Assembly: GCF_008360935.1 (NCBI RefSeq)
Contig: NZ_SRXO01000014.1
Span: 93,653 to 157,652 of the forward strand
Source: Siccirubricoccus phaeus
GTDB lineage: Bacteria; Pseudomonadota; Alphaproteobacteria; Acetobacterales; Acetobacteraceae
Length of the DNA: 64,000 bases
Direction of reading: 5' to 3'
In this document: positions 46,616 to 58,170 of the stretch, piece after piece
Layout: each line of letters opens with the position of its first letter
Numbering within the stretch: position 1 is the stretch's first letter
Translations under genes and position numbers: made by a program
The notes under the pieces: generated by a model
What the model saw: only the letters and a program-made list of their open reading frames with translations
Told to the model about the DNA's origin: nothing
Databases searched by the model: none

Positions 46616-48532
46616 TCAACCGGCGGCCGGGTGGAAGTGCTCGAAGATCTTCTTCGCCACCGCCGGCCCGATCCCCGGCGCATTCGCCAGGTCTTCCAGC
46701 GCCGCATTCCTGACGCCGCGCGCCGAGCCGAAGTGGTTCAGCAGCCGCCGCTTCAGCGCCGAGCCCACGCCCGGGATCTCGTCCAGCTCGCTCTTCACCA
46801 GGGATTTGGACCGCCCCGCCCGGTGGGTGGTGATGGCGAAGCGGTGCGCCTCGTCGCGCAGCCTCTGCAGGTAGTACAGCACGGGGTCGCGCGGCGGCAG
46901 TTGGAAGGCTTCCTTCCCCTGCTGGAAGAACCATTCCCGCCCCGCATCCCGGTCCGGCCCCTTGGCGATCGCCACCAGCGGCACGTCGTCCACGCCCAGC
47001 TCCGCGAACACCTCCCGCGCCGCGTTGAGCTGCCCGAGCCCGCCATCGATCAGCACCAGGTCCGGCCAGGTGCCGCTCTCCCGCTCCGGGTCCTCCCGCA
47101 GCGCGCGGCTGAAGCGGCGCTCGAACACCTCCCGCATCATGGCGAAATCATCGCCGCCCCCACCCTGCGGAGCAGGGGAATCGCTTCCCTTCGGACCCTT
47201 GATGGAGAATTTCCGGTAGGCCTGCTTCAGGTATCCGGCCGGCCCCGCCGCCACCATCACGCCATAGGCGTTGGCGCCCTGGATGTGGCTGTTGTCGTAG
47301 ATCTCGATCCGCTCCGGCGCCGCCGGCAGATCGAACACCCGCGCCACCGCCTGCAGCAGCGCCTCCTGCGCCGTGCCCTCGGCCAGCTTGCGCTCCAGCG
47401 CCTCGCGCGCATTGGTCTCGGCATGCAGCACCGCCTCGCGCTTCTCGCCGCGCTGCGGCCGGTGCAGCTCCACGCGGCGCCCGGCCTTGATGCTCAGCGC
47501 CTCGGCGATCAGCGCCTGCTCCTCCGGCGCATGGCTCAGCAGCACCAGGGGCGGCGGCGGCAGGTCGTCGTAGAGCTGGCCGAGGAAGGCGCCCATCACC
47601 TCCTCCGGCCCCTGCTCGCCCTTGCTCAGGAAGAAGGGCCGGTTGCCGTTGTTGCGGCCGCCGCGGAAGAAGAAGACCTGCACGCAGGTCTGCCCCGCCG
47701 CCTGGTGCAGCGCCACCACATCGGCATCGCCGACGCCGTCCAGGTTGATGCGGTCCCGCCCCTGCACATGCGTCAGCCCGCGGATGCGGTCGCGCAGCGC
47801 CGCGGCGCGCTCGAACTCCAGCGCCTCCGCCGCCTGCTCCATCTCCTTCGCCAGCTCCTTCTGGATGCTGGGCGTCTCGCCGGAGAGGAATTGCTTGGCC
47901 TGATGCACCAGCTCGGCATAGCCCGCCTGGTCGATGCGGCCGACGCAGGGCGCCGAGCAGCGGCGGATCTGGTAGAGCAGGCAGGGGCGGTCGCGGCTGT
48001 CGAACACCGTGTCCCGGCAGCTCCGCAGCAGGAACACCCGCTGCAGCGCGGTCAGCGTCTGGTTCACCGCCCAGGCGGAGGCGAAGGGGCCCCAGTAGCT
48101 GGCGCCCTTCCGCCTTTCGCCGCGATGCTTGGCGATCTGCGGGAAGGGATGGTCCTCCGTCAGCACCAGCCAGGGATAGGATTTGTCGTCGCGCAGGACG
48201 ATGTTGAAGCGCGGCCGGAGCTTCTTGATGAGGTTGGCTTCGAGCAGCAGCGCCTCGGCCTCGGAGGCGGTGGTGATGACCTCGAGGCTGCGGGTTTCGT
48301 GCACCATGCGACGCAGCCGCTCGGGCAGCCGGCCGAGCTGGGCATAGGCGGCGACTCGTTTCTTCAGCGCACGGGCCTTGCCCACATAAAGGGCATCGCC
48401 GCGAGCGTCGAGCATACGGTACACGCCTGGCGCGAAAGGCAGGGTGGCCAGCGCCCTCTCGATCACCCGCACGCCTTCCATGACCGGCAATGCCGGCGCA
48501 GTATCCTCGGGGCCGGGGGTAGCCTCATCCAT
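46616..48532 (-). CDS. uvrC: excinuclease ABC subunit C
   Basis: 638 residues. The N-terminal GIY-YIG nuclease reads [25 protein letters not shown]. The UVR segment is [27 protein letters not shown]; the Cys cluster [13 protein letters not shown] is also present. The C-terminal RNase H-like domain has [26 protein letters not shown] and a HhH end ([18 protein letters not shown]). UvrC makes both incisions in nucleotide excision repair. The start is [11 protein letters not shown]. uvrB lies 7 kb away on the same strand. Confidence 0.97.
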   Translation of the reverse strand: MDEATPGPEDTAPALPVMEGVRVIERALATLPFAPGVYRMLDARGDALYVGKARALKKRVAAYAQLGRLPERLRRMVHETRSLEVITTASEAEALLLEANLIKKLRPRFNIVLRDDKSYPWLVLTEDHPFPQIAKHRGERRKGASYWGPFASAWAVNQTLTALQRVFLLRSCRDTVFDSRDRPCLLYQIRRCSAPCVGRIDQAGYAELVHQAKQFLSGETPSIQKELAKEMEQAAEALEFERAAALRDRIRGLTHVQGRDRINLDGVGDADVVALHQAAGQTCVQVFFFRGGRNNGNRPFFLSKGEQGPEEVMGAFLGQLYDDLPPPPLVLLSHAPEEQALIAEALSIKAGRRVELHRPQRGEKREAVLHAETNAREALERKLAEGTAQEALLQAVARVFDLPAAPERIEIYDNSHIQGANAYGVMVAAGPAGYLKQAYRKFSIKGPKGSDSPAPQGGGGDDFAMMREVFERRFSRALREDPERESGTWPDLVLIDGGLGQLNAAREVFAELGVDDVPLVAIAKGPDRDAGREWFFQQGKEAFQLPPRDPVLYYLQRLRDEAHRFAITTHRAGRSKSLVKSELDEIPGVGSALKRRLLNHFGSARGVRNAALEDLANAPGIGPAVAKKIFEHFHPAAG

Positions 48533-48734
48533 GGGCCGGGATTAGGGCCGCGCCGCCTTCCTGGGCAAGAGCGGCGGCGGAAGGAAAGCTGTGGAAAACT
48601 CTGTGGACACGGCTCCGGGAAACCCGCGCCAGCCCTTGGCGGCAGCGCATTTCCGCCACCTGCTCAAGAATCTGGCATAATTTTAAGCTATTGATTTTCG
48701 CCGATTATTTCCTGGAATGTTGCAGAGGGCCAGG

Positions 48735-48758
48735 TCAAGCGTAACATTGAGCTTGACG
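48735..48758. other. inverted repeat in the AT-richer uvrC-folB gap
   Basis: GTCAAGC-10 bases-GCTTGAC. It sits downstream of folB and upstream of uvrC in the minus direction. The gap 48533-48816 also has AT-rich sequence near 48670-48710 (ATAATTTTAAGC), a plausible uvrC promoter region. No gene seen. Confidence 0.4.
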
Positions 48759-48816
48759 CGCGCCAGACGATCACGCAGGCGTGGGTGCGGTGGACAAAGC
48801 CCGTTGCAGAACAGTG

Positions 48817-49209
48817 TCAGGGCCGCCTACGTTCGATGGTGACGCCCACCGCCGCGACATCCGCATAGGCGTCCGGCTTTTCCACCGTCACCCGCGCGCG
48901 CCTCACCCTCGGATCCTGCAAGGCTGCCAGGGCGATTCGTTCAGCCAGAGTCTCCACCAGAAGAGTATGTCCTTCCGCCGCGGTTGCGCGCGCCGCGCGT
49001 ACCACTCTTCCGTAATCAACCACGCGGCGCAGGTCGTCCTCGCCGATTCGGTCCGGGGCTGATTCGTCCTCGACCGCCAATTCCACATGCACGACGACGC
49101 GCTGCGGCGCGGCCTTTTCATGCGGATGCACGCCGAGCCGCGCCTGCATCTCCAGCCCGCGCAGGAAGACGAGCCGCAGCCCGGCCTCGGCATTCGGTGC
49201 GAAGCTCAT
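48817..49209 (-). CDS. folB: dihydroneopterin aldolase
   Basis: 130 residues. LRGLEMQARLGVHPHEK, QRVVVHVELAVED, VVDYGRVV and HTLLVETLAERIALAAL contain the conserved Glu and Tyr/Lys-type active-site positions. It converts dihydroneopterin to hydroxymethyl-dihydropterin plus glycolaldehyde in folate synthesis. The ATG overlaps the stop of the upstream pteridine-reductase-like SDR (ATGA), giving a two-gene pterin unit. Confidence 0.92.
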   Translation of the reverse strand: MSFAPNAEAGLRLVFLRGLEMQARLGVHPHEKAAPQRVVVHVELAVEDESAPDRIGEDDLRRVVDYGRVVRAARATAAEGHTLLVETLAERIALAALQDPRVRRARVTVEKPDAYADVAAVGVTIERRRP

Positions 49210-49988
49210 TCCTCCGGCCCTCCGGCACGGCTGGACGCGGCCCATTGCAAATGCTGGCCGCCATCCAGCGCGATCATCTGCCCGGTCATCGCCGGCAGGG
49301 AAAGGATGGCGAGCGCCGCCGCCGCCACCTCCGCCGGGCTGGTGCCGCGGCGCAGCGGCACGCTGGCGCATTGCGCGGCGAATTGCGCCTGGCTCTGGCG
49401 CGGGCTGGGCAAGGCGGGGCCAGGCCCGATGCCGTTCACCCTGATGCGCGGCGCCAGCGCCAGGGCGAGCGACCGGGTCAGCGCCCAGAGCCCGGCCTTG
49501 GAGACGGTGTAGGAAACGAAATGCGGCGTCAGCGACCAGACCCGCTGGTCGAGCATGTTGATCACCACGCCCTCTGCCGTCTCCGGCAGGGCGCGGGCGA
49601 AAGCCTGGGTCAGCACGAAGGGGGCGCGCAGATTGGGCTCGATATGGTGGTCCCAGCTCGTGCGCGTCGCGTCCTGCCACTCGTCGCGCTCGAAGGTACT
49701 GGCATTGTTCACCAGCACGCCGAGCGGGCCGAGCGCCGCCGTGGCGGCGGGCAGGAGCCGCTCCACCTGCGCTTCCTCGGCGAGGTCGGCGGGAAGGGTG
49801 ACGGCGCGGCGGCCGAGGGCGCGGATCTCCGCCGCCGTGGCCTCGGCTGCCGCCTCACTCGTGCCGTAATGCAGGGCGATGTCGAAACCGGCCTCCGCCA
49901 GGCTCAGCGCGATGGCGCGGCCCAGGCGCTTCGCCCCGCCGGTGACCAGGGCGGCGCGCGGGATGGCGGGGGAGATGGGCAGGCTCAT
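49206..49988 (-). CDS. pteridine reductase-like SDR (PTR1/FolM type)
   Basis: 260 residues. TGGAKRLGRAIALSLAEAG matches the TGxxKRxG NADPH-binding motif that distinguishes pteridine reductases from ordinary SDRs. LVNNASTFERDEW, NMLDQRVWSLTPHFVSYTVSKAGL (Tyr-x3-Lys) and RVNGIGPGP follow in PTR1 order. FolM/PTR1 enzymes reduce dihydromonapterin or dihydropteridines, and some act as an alternative dihydrofolate reductase. Coupled to folB, which strongly supports a pterin role. The gene symbol is not asserted. Confidence 0.82.
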   Translation of the reverse strand: MSLPISPAIPRAALVTGGAKRLGRAIALSLAEAGFDIALHYGTSEAAAEATAAEIRALGRRAVTLPADLAEEAQVERLLPAATAALGPLGVLVNNASTFERDEWQDATRTSWDHHIEPNLRAPFVLTQAFARALPETAEGVVINMLDQRVWSLTPHFVSYTVSKAGLWALTRSLALALAPRIRVNGIGPGPALPSPRQSQAQFAAQCASVPLRRGTSPAEVAAAALAILSLPAMTGQMIALDGGQHLQWAASSRAGGPEE

Positions 49989-50057
49989 GCCGGCGCCTTC
50001 TACCCCCGCCGGGGGGCGGCTGGAAGCAGCCCCCCTGCCTGGCCAGGGCGGCGCGCT

Positions 50058-50273
50058 CTACCGGGTCAGCGCGCCGATGGCCGCGCCGCCGGCACCGCCG
50101 ATGAGCGCGCCGGTCAGGGGCGAGCCGCCGGTGATGGCGCCCACTGCCGCGCCGCCCGCGGCGCCGATCGCGCCGCCGGAGAGCGTCCGCTGCTGGGTCC
50201 GGTTCATGCCGGAGCAGGCGGCCAGGCTCAGGGCGAAAGCGGCCAGGACAGAAAAGCGCAGCACTCGAGACAT
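50058..50273 (-). CDS. glycine-zipper lipoprotein
   Basis: 71 residues. SVLAAFALSLAACSGM has a lipobox (LAAC), then a run of glycine-zipper repeats (GGAIGAAGGAAVGAITGG, IGGAGGAAIGAL). GGAG lies close before the ATG. Such small lipoproteins are thought to insert into or stiffen the outer membrane. Separated from the downstream SDR by its stop and a spacer; the divergent SDR pair starts 146 bases away. Confidence 0.8.
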   Translation of the reverse strand: MSRVLRFSVLAAFALSLAACSGMNRTQQRTLSGGAIGAAGGAAVGAITGGSPLTGALIGGAGGAAIGALTR

Positions 50274-50418
50274 GTTTTCTCCAATAAGTTGTATTACTTC
50301 GTTCATATGTGCCTTAAAGGGGAAGGGTACCAGATACGAGTCCGTGATCAGGCATGGAATCAGCGACACGAATTCGCCGGCCTGGACTTCCCTCGCGCGG
50401 TCTGGAAAGGGGTAGGGG

Positions 50419-51156
50419 ATGAGCGAACCACCCCGCATCGCCGGCCTGGCCGGCAAGCGTGCCATCGTGACCGGCCATCGCGGCGGCATCGGCCGCGCCA
50501 TCGCCGCGACGCTGGAAGCCTCCGGCGCGCGCGTCGCCGGGCTCGACCTGCCGGAGGTGGATTTCGAGAGGCTGGAGAGCGTGGGGCCGGCGGCGGAGGC
50601 GGCGGCCGCGTCGCTCGGCGGGCTGGACATCGTGGTGAACAATGCCGGGGCGACCATCCTCGGCAGCCTGGTGGACACGCCGATCGCCGAGGCGGAGCGG
50701 ATCTTCCGGGTGAATGTGCTGGCGCCCTTCGCCCTGCTGCAAGCGGCGATCCCGCATATGGCGGCGGCGGGGGGCGGGGCGGTGGTGAACATCGCCTCGG
50801 ACCAGGCGCTGATCGGCAAGCGCGTCTCGGCGGCCTATGGGGCGAGCAAGGCGGCGATCGCGCAGCTCACGCGCAGCGCGGCGCTGGACTGGGCGCCTGC
50901 CCGCATCCGCTTCAACTGCATCGCGCCCGGCAGCACGGATACGCCGATGCTGCGGCGGGTGATCGGCGAGCTGGCGGCGCGCTACCCGGACCGCTACGCC
51001 GCGGGCAGCGCGGCGGCCTATGCCGCGGCGGTGCCGCTGGGGCGCTTCGCCGATCCCTTCGAGATCGCCGCGGTGGTGGCCTTCCTCTGCTCCGACCATG
51101 CGAGCTTCGTCACCGGCGTGGTGATGCCGGTGGATGGCGGGACCACGGCGGAATGA
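50419..51156 (+). CDS. short-chain dehydrogenase/reductase
   Basis: 245 residues, classical SDR. TGHRGGIGRAIAATLEASG (cofactor motif), VVNNAGATILG, NIASDQALIGKRVSAAYGASKAAI (Ser, Tyr-x3-Lys) and IAPGSTDTPML are in order. The Asp in LDLPEV after the second strand suggests NAD(H) preference. Its stop overlaps the ATG of a second SDR (ATGA). The substrate is unknown; sugar or polyol oxidation is common for this type. Confidence 0.88.
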   Translation: MSEPPRIAGLAGKRAIVTGHRGGIGRAIAATLEASGARVAGLDLPEVDFERLESVGPAAEAAAASLGGLDIVVNNAGATILGSLVDTPIAEAERIFRVNVLAPFALLQAAIPHMAAAGGGAVVNIASDQALIGKRVSAAYGASKAAIAQLTRSAALDWAPARIRFNCIAPGSTDTPMLRRVIGELAARYPDRYAAGSAAAYAAAVPLGRFADPFEIAAVVAFLCSDHASFVTGVVMPVDGGTTAE

Positions 51157-51935
51157 GCGCGGCCGGGGACCGTGGCGCCGGGGCGCCCGGGGCGGCGGCG
51201 GCGCAGCGGGACCCCCGCAGCGGGCAGGGCGGCCTGGAGCGGCCGCTGGCGGTCGTCACCGGCGGCACGGGCGGCATCGGCCGGGCCTGCGCGGCGCGGC
51301 TGGCGGCGCTGGGCTACCGCGTGGTGGCCGGGGCGCGGCGGGCGGCGGCGCTGCCGGAAGGCGTGGAATTCGCCCCGCTGGACGTGGCGGAGGCGGCCTC
51401 CGTGCGCAGCTTCTTCGCCGCGCTGCCGGCGGTGCAGGTGCTGGTGGCGGCGGCCGGCAGCGCCGGCGGGGACCCGCCAGAGGACCCTGACGAAGCGCAT
51501 TGGCGCGGCATCCTCTCCACCAATCTGGACGGCGCCTGGCGGTGCTGCCTGGCGGCCGCGGCGCGCATGCCGGATGACGGGAGGGGGCGGATCGTCACCC
51601 TCGCCTCGGTGCTCGGGCTGCGGGCCGTGCCGGACCAGGTGGCCTATGTCGCGGCGAAGCACGGCGTGGTCGGGCTGACCCGCGCGCTGGCGCTGAAGCT
51701 GGCGCCACGGCGGATCACGGTGAATGCGCTCTGCCCCGGCTGGGTGCCGACGGCGATGGCCGAGGCGCGCTGGGCGGAACTCGGCATGGATGCAGCGGCC
51801 GCGGCGCGGGGCACGCCGACCGGGCGGGTGACGAGCGCCGAGGAGGTGGCAGCGGCGGTGGCATGGCTGGTCTCGCCGGGCGCGGCGAATGTGACGGGGC
51901 AGGCGATCGGGCTGGATGGCGGGGCGGGGGTCTAG
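51153..51935 (+). CDS. short-chain dehydrogenase/reductase (second of pair)
   Basis: 260 residues. A long non-conserved Gly/Arg-rich lead is followed by TGGTGGIGRACAARLAALG, VLVAAAGSAGG in place of NNAG, SVLGLRAVPDQVAYVAAKHGVV (Tyr-x3-Lys) and LCPGWVPTAM. The N-A-A-G motif is altered to AAAG, an unusual change at the structural Asn. Coupled to the first SDR. The stop TAG (51933-51935) is the first three bases of a family-1 repeat. Confidence 0.85.
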   Translation: MSAAGDRGAGAPGAAAAQRDPRSGQGGLERPLAVVTGGTGGIGRACAARLAALGYRVVAGARRAAALPEGVEFAPLDVAEAASVRSFFAALPAVQVLVAAAGSAGGDPPEDPDEAHWRGILSTNLDGAWRCCLAAAARMPDDGRGRIVTLASVLGLRAVPDQVAYVAAKHGVVGLTRALALKLAPRRITVNALCPGWVPTAMAEARWAELGMDAAAAARGTPTGRVTSAEEVAAAVAWLVSPGAANVTGQAIGLDGGAGV

Positions 51936-52140
51936 AGCAGATCGCCGGAGGGCGGCATCGCCCGGAGGCGTGAATCTGCTCTACAGTCCATAAGCTAGAG
52001 CGTGATCGGTTGAGGTCGAATCGACCGAAACCGTGAATCACGCGACCGAACAATGAGCTAGAGCGGGGCGGGTGAGCGCAGCTCAACCGATCCCGCTCTA
52101 GAGTGGTTTCGCGCTGCACAGTCAGCGTGAAACCGCTCTA
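51933..52140. repeat. composite array of REP families 1, 3 and 2
   Basis: Family 1 at 51933-51983, family 3 at 51996-52100 and family 2 at 52099-52140, head to tail. The terminal CTCTA/TAGAG words of adjacent units overlap at 52096-52103. The array fills most of the gap between the second SDR and the ABC ATPase. A partial AAGGGCC-GAGA-GGCCTT hairpin follows at about 52202. Confidence 0.85.
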
Positions 52141-52231
52141 GCGAGAGGGCATCGCGCCGCGAGGCGCGCCATGGGGCAATCCCCCTCGCGCTGCCCCCAG
52201 CAAGGGCCGAGAGGCCTTCGGAAACCAGGCG

Positions 52232-53056
52232 TCAGCCGGTGGCGGCGCGGCGCACTTCCTCGCGGATCTCGCCCATCAGCCGCGCCTTCAGCGCGGCGAA
52301 TTCGGGCGTGGTCTTCACCATCCATTCGCGCGGATAGGGCAGCGCCACCTCCACCTCCGCCTTGATGCGGCCGGGTCGGGCGGACATCACCACCACGCGG
52401 TTGGCCAGGAAGATCGCCTCATCGATGTCGTGGGTGACGAACAGCACCGTCTTGCGGCCCCCGGCGACGCCGGATCCGTCGCCTTCCTGCCAGATCTCCA
52501 GCAGCAGCTCCTGCATCAGCTCCCGCGTCTGATGATCGAGGGCGCCGAAGGGCTCGTCCAGCAGCAATATCTCCGGGTCGTTGGCCAGGGCGCGGGCCAG
52601 GGCGGTGCGTTGCTGCATGCCGCCGGACAATTGGCGCGGCCAGTGATTCTCGAAGCCCTGAAGGCCGGTGCGGGCGAGGAAGCGCGCCAGGATCTCCCGC
52701 TGCTCGGCCGCGGGCACGCCGCGCTCCACCAGCCCGTAGCGGATGTTGTCGGCGACGGTCAGCCAGGGGAACAGCGTGTAGCTCTGGAACACCATGCCGC
52801 GGTCGGGGCCTGGCCCGGTCACCTCGCGCGCGCCGAGGCGCACCGTGCCGCCGCTCGGCCGGTCCAGCCCCGCGACGATGCGCAGCAGCGTGGATTTGCC
52901 GCAGCCGGAAGGGCCCAGGATGGCGACGAATTCGCCGGGTGCCACGGTGAGGTCGGTGGGCTGCAAGGCAAGCGTCGGCCCGGCCTTGCCCTGGCCGGGG
53001 AAGCTGCGGGTGACGCCCTGGATGTGCAGCGGATAGGCGCTCATCGGCGCGGCCAT
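52232..53056 (-). CDS. ABC importer ATP-binding protein (nitrate/sulfonate/taurine type)
   Basis: 274 residues. Walker A GPSGCGKSTLL, Q loop VFQSYTLFPWLTV, signature LSGGMQQRTALARAL, Walker B LLLDEPFGALD and the switch His in FVTHDIDEAIF are all present. A GTVRLGAREVTGPGPDRGMVFQ run and the C-terminal VEVALPYPREW fit the SsuB/TauB group. Starts ATG 53056 or 53044. Third gene after substrate-binding protein and permease in this importer. Confidence 0.9.
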   Translation of the reverse strand: MAAPMSAYPLHIQGVTRSFPGQGKAGPTLALQPTDLTVAPGEFVAILGPSGCGKSTLLRIVAGLDRPSGGTVRLGAREVTGPGPDRGMVFQSYTLFPWLTVADNIRYGLVERGVPAAEQREILARFLARTGLQGFENHWPRQLSGGMQQRTALARALANDPEILLLDEPFGALDHQTRELMQELLLEIWQEGDGSGVAGGRKTVLFVTHDIDEAIFLANRVVVMSARPGRIKAEVEVALPYPREWMVKTTPEFAALKARLMGEIREEVRRAATG

Positions 53057-53101
53057 CCCCCTCCTGACCTCCCCCGGCCAGCGGGGGGAGGAAGGCTGCC
53101 T

Positions 53102-53125
53102 CCCTCCCCCGCCTGCGGGGGAGGG
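53102..53125. repeat. GC-rich hairpin between permease and ATPase genes
   Basis: CCCTCCCCCGC-CT-GCGGGGGAGGG, an 11-bp perfect stem lying in the 103-base spacer inside the importer operon. Such hairpins can stabilise or attenuate one segment of a polycistronic mRNA. A similar GC-rich stretch lies at 58.05 kb. Confidence 0.6.
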
Positions 53126-53159
53126 CCGGGGTGGGGGCGGATCGCCACGCCGCCCACCC

Positions 53160-53933
53160 TCACAGCACCGCCCAGGGAAACAGCCACCGGTTCACCGCCT
53201 TGAACAGCAGATCCGTCACCAGCCCGATCACCCCGATGGTGACGATGCCGAAGATCATCTGCCCGGTATCCAGCAGGCGCTGGCTGTCCATGATCATATG
53301 GCCGATGCCGCTGCTCGCCCCCACCAGCTCGGCGACGATGACATAGGTCCAGGCCCAGCCCAGCACGAGGCGCAGCGCCTCCGCCACCTGCGGCGCCGCC
53401 GCCGGGATGACGACGCGCCGCAGGATGGAAAGCGGCCGCGAGCCCAGCGTATAGGCCGCCTCCACCAGGTCCCGCCGCGTCCCGCCGGCGATCGCCGCCA
53501 CCATGATGACGAGCTGGAACACGCTGCCGATGACGATGACGGCCAGCTTCTGCGCCTCCCCCACCCCCAACCAGAGGATGAGCAGCGGGATGAAGGCGGA
53601 GGCCGGCAAATAGCGGGCGAAGGAGAAGAAGGGCTCGAAGAAGGCCTCTACCGGCTTGAAGGCGCCCATCAGCAGGCCGAGCGGCACGGCGACCAAAGCC
53701 GCCAGCAGGAAGCCGCCCACCACCCGCCACACCGTCACGCCGATATCGAAGGCGAAGCCGTATTCCGCCAGCAGCGCCCAGCCGGAGGCCAGCGCCCGCC
53801 CCGGCGAGGCGAGGAACAGCGCCGGCACCACCCCGCCATAGGTGACGGCGGCCCAGACGCCGATGAAGAGCGCGAAGAACAGGGCGCCGAGGACGATGCG
53901 CGCCCCCGCCCCCACCGGCTGCAAGGGGCGCAT
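53160..53933 (-). CDS. ABC importer permease (SsuC/TauC type)
   Basis: 257 residues, about six spans. PSRALASGW-like ASPGRALASGWALL, FRYLPASAFIPLLILWLGVGEAQKLAVI (the EAA-type loop) and FTYVIVAEL-like AWTYVIVAELVGASSGIGHMI are characteristic. Works with the ATPase and the SsuA-like receptor. Its ATG begins four bases after the stop of the receptor gene, so the genes are coupled. Cytoplasmic membrane. Confidence 0.9.
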   Translation of the reverse strand: MRPLQPVGAGARIVLGALFFALFIGVWAAVTYGGVVPALFLASPGRALASGWALLAEYGFAFDIGVTVWRVVGGFLLAALVAVPLGLLMGAFKPVEAFFEPFFSFARYLPASAFIPLLILWLGVGEAQKLAVIVIGSVFQLVIMVAAIAGGTRRDLVEAAYTLGSRPLSILRRVVIPAAAPQVAEALRLVLGWAWTYVIVAELVGASSGIGHMIMDSQRLLDTGQMIFGIVTIGVIGLVTDLLFKAVNRWLFPWAVL

Positions 53934-53937
53934 GCGC

Positions 53938-54891
53938 TTACGGGAGGAAGCTGGAATCGAACAGCTTGGTCAGGTCCACATCCTGCCGCACCACGCCGGT
54001 TTCCCGCTGCACCGCATGCGCCTTCTGCATGAAGGCGGGTAGCCCGCTCGCCGCGTAGTCCTTCACGGCGGCCAGCTCCGGCCATTCGATGAAGGCGGCG
54101 CTCGCCTTGAATTCCGGCCCGGTCTGGCGGGTGCGGGCGCCCATGATCTCATGGCTGCGGTCCGGCTCCCGGGCGATCATCGCCAGCGCGTCGAACCAGG
54201 ATTTCGCCACGCGCCGCACCGCCTCCGGATTGGCCTGAATGAAGGCAGGCTGGAAGGCGAGGGTGTCCACCACGCAGGGATAGTCCAGCGTGGTGGAGAG
54301 GATCCTGCCCTTGTCCGCGCCCATGGCGCGCACGGTGGAAAGATAGGGTTCGTAGCTGACGCAGGCATCGAATTGGCCGGCGACGAAGGCCTGGGCGGCG
54401 GGCTGCGGGGCCAGCGTCGCGGTGCTGACGTCCCGCACCGAAAGCCCGTTCTCCCGCAGCATATAGGCCATGGTGAAATAGGGGGTGGTGCCGGGGCCGT
54501 CCACGGCGATGGTCTTGCCCTTCAGCTCCTTCACGCTGCCGATCGCCGGGCGCGCCGCGATGCCGTCGCCGCCCTTGCTGCGGTCCAGCACCAGCACCTG
54601 CACCAGCGGGATGGTGCTGGCCCAGAGAATCATGGTGTCCACCGTCGTCACCACGCAATTCAGCGCGCCCGAAGCCAGGGCCAAGTTGCGCTCCCGCTGC
54701 GGGACGAATTTGGTCTCCACCTCCAGCCCGTTCGCCTTGAAGAGGCCGGCCTGCTCGGCGAGCGTCAGCGGCGCGAAGCCGGTCCAGCCGGACATGCCGA
54801 TGGCGATCTTCGGGAAGGTCTGGGCCCGCAGCAGGGCGGGGGCGGCGAAGGGCAGCGCGGAGGCGCCGGCAATCAGGCTACGGCGAAGCAT
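53938..54891 (-). CDS. ABC importer substrate-binding protein (SsuA/NMT1-like)
   Basis: 317 residues. It has a signal peptide (RRSLIAGASALPFAAPALLRAQ). IAIGMSGWTGFAPLTLAEQAGLFKANGLEVE is the NMT1/SsuA N-terminal lobe; LVQVLVLDRSKGGDGI, LKGKTIAVDGPGTT, DACVSYEPYL and the C-terminal KDYAASGLPAF follow. Periplasmic receptor for nitrate, sulfonate, taurine or a pyrimidine; the ligand is not decidable. First gene of the operon; the 5' region is long and GC-rich with inverted repeats. Confidence 0.88.
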   Translation of the reverse strand: MLRRSLIAGASALPFAAPALLRAQTFPKIAIGMSGWTGFAPLTLAEQAGLFKANGLEVETKFVPQRERNLALASGALNCVVTTVDTMILWASTIPLVQVLVLDRSKGGDGIAARPAIGSVKELKGKTIAVDGPGTTPYFTMAYMLRENGLSVRDVSTATLAPQPAAQAFVAGQFDACVSYEPYLSTVRAMGADKGRILSTTLDYPCVVDTLAFQPAFIQANPEAVRRVAKSWFDALAMIAREPDRSHEIMGARTRQTGPEFKASAAFIEWPELAAVKDYAASGLPAFMQKAHAVQRETGVVRQDVDLTKLFDSSFLP

Positions 54892-55081
54892 GGTCTGAAG
54901 CTTTCTCCCGGGCGCGGCGGCGCCGGGGCCGCCGGATGGGCGGCACGGCGCGCTGAAGAGTGGTCGATGCAAGCCTAGCAAGGATCGCGCCGGAGGAAGC
55001 GAGGAGGAGACTCCGCCCCAGGGCACCGCCCTCCGCACCCTGGGGAGCGGACCGCCCCCGGCCCCCGGCCGGGGAGCCTGC

Positions 55082-55250
55082 CGCGAAAGGGTCCCGGTCG
55101 CGGATCGGCGGGGAACTTGCGACCTGCCAGAACCTCCACCAGCCGATGCCGGCGGCATCGGCAAAGCGCGGACCTCCTGCGCACAGCGGTACAGGCGCAG
55201 GAGGCGAGGACAAGAAGGATCCGCCAGGACGCGCCGCAGGCCCTTTCGCG
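55082..55250. other. structured segment in the 54892-55467 gap
   Basis: An outer inverted repeat CGCGAAAGGG (55082-55091) / CCCTTTCGCG (55241-55250) encloses two perfect hairpins: GCCGATGCC-GGC-GGCATCGGC (55142-55162) and CCTCCTGCGC-12-GCGCAGGAGG (55173-55204). This is a closed two-hairpin fold typical of an RNA or a folded-back repeat element. It lies upstream of the importer operon on the minus strand and upstream of the small membrane gene on the plus strand. No known ncRNA family was recognised. The rest of the 576-base gap shows no gene. Confidence 0.45.
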
Positions 55251-55467
55251 ACAAGCCCGGAGTCAGCGGGGCCGGGCTGCCGACTCACGGCGGGGCATTT
55301 CGGTGGGCAGGGTGCGCTCTCTGCCTGGTCAGCCTGCCGCCAGAAGCGGCATGGCCGCTGCCGCTGTAACCCGCGGTAACGACGGGTTTCCCCGGGTAAA
55401 GCCGGCTGGTCGCCGGGCGCGGGCCGTGGCTTAGCTGGGGTTTTCCAGGCAAGGGATGCTTCGCTGC

Positions 55468-55674
55468 ATGATCATGGCTCATATCAACCAGAACCGCTGG
55501 CTCTGGATCGGCATCACCGCGGTGGCCTCCGTGCTCCTCGCCTGGCTGCGGAGCAGCTTCGGCGAAGGCTACCACTATGGTGACCTGATGGCCTTCGCCA
55601 TGATGGTGCTCGGCATGCTCGTCATCCTGAAGAGCCAGGAGGGCTTCGTGCCGCAGGAACTGCCGGAGGAATAA
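55468..55674 (+). CDS. small two-span membrane protein
   Basis: 68 residues. NQNRWLWIGITAVASVLLAWL and DLMAFAMMVLGMLVILKSQ are two membrane segments flanking SSFGEGYHYG. Alternative ATGs at 55456 and 55474; AAGGG at 55451-55455 sits 12 bases before the chosen ATG, a rather long spacing. Family not recognised. Followed by a convergent uvrB. Confidence 0.6.
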   Translation: MIMAHINQNRWLWIGITAVASVLLAWLRSSFGEGYHYGDLMAFAMMVLGMLVILKSQEGFVPQELPEE

Positions 55675-55752
55675 GGCCGCCGCCCGGGACCGGCCGCGGG
55701 GAAAGGCCGAGGCTCGGCTCCGGCACTGCCCTGCCCGGCGGGCCCCGGCCCC

Positions 55753-57969
<2,217 letters not shown>

Positions 57970-58170
57970 CGCATCGCCTATCTGGGGCGGCCATGCTGCC
58001 ATGGAAAGCCGGGGCGGGACGAGGGGCGTTGGGCAGAAGCGCCGCGTGAGATCACCCAACCCTCCCCGCCAGCGGGGGGTCGGCGGGGCCCGCGCCCGAA
58101 GGACCTGGGAGGGTGGGATGCGACCGGGCCCGCACCCGCACAGCAGCGGGGGGAGGAGGAGCCACCGCCC

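Noticed and set aside
48984..51152. Plus-strand open frame upstream of the second SDR, opposite folB and the pteridine-reductase-like SDR
   Set aside because: It merely extends the SDR frame through other genes; only the part from 51153 has SDR motifs and an ATGA junction.
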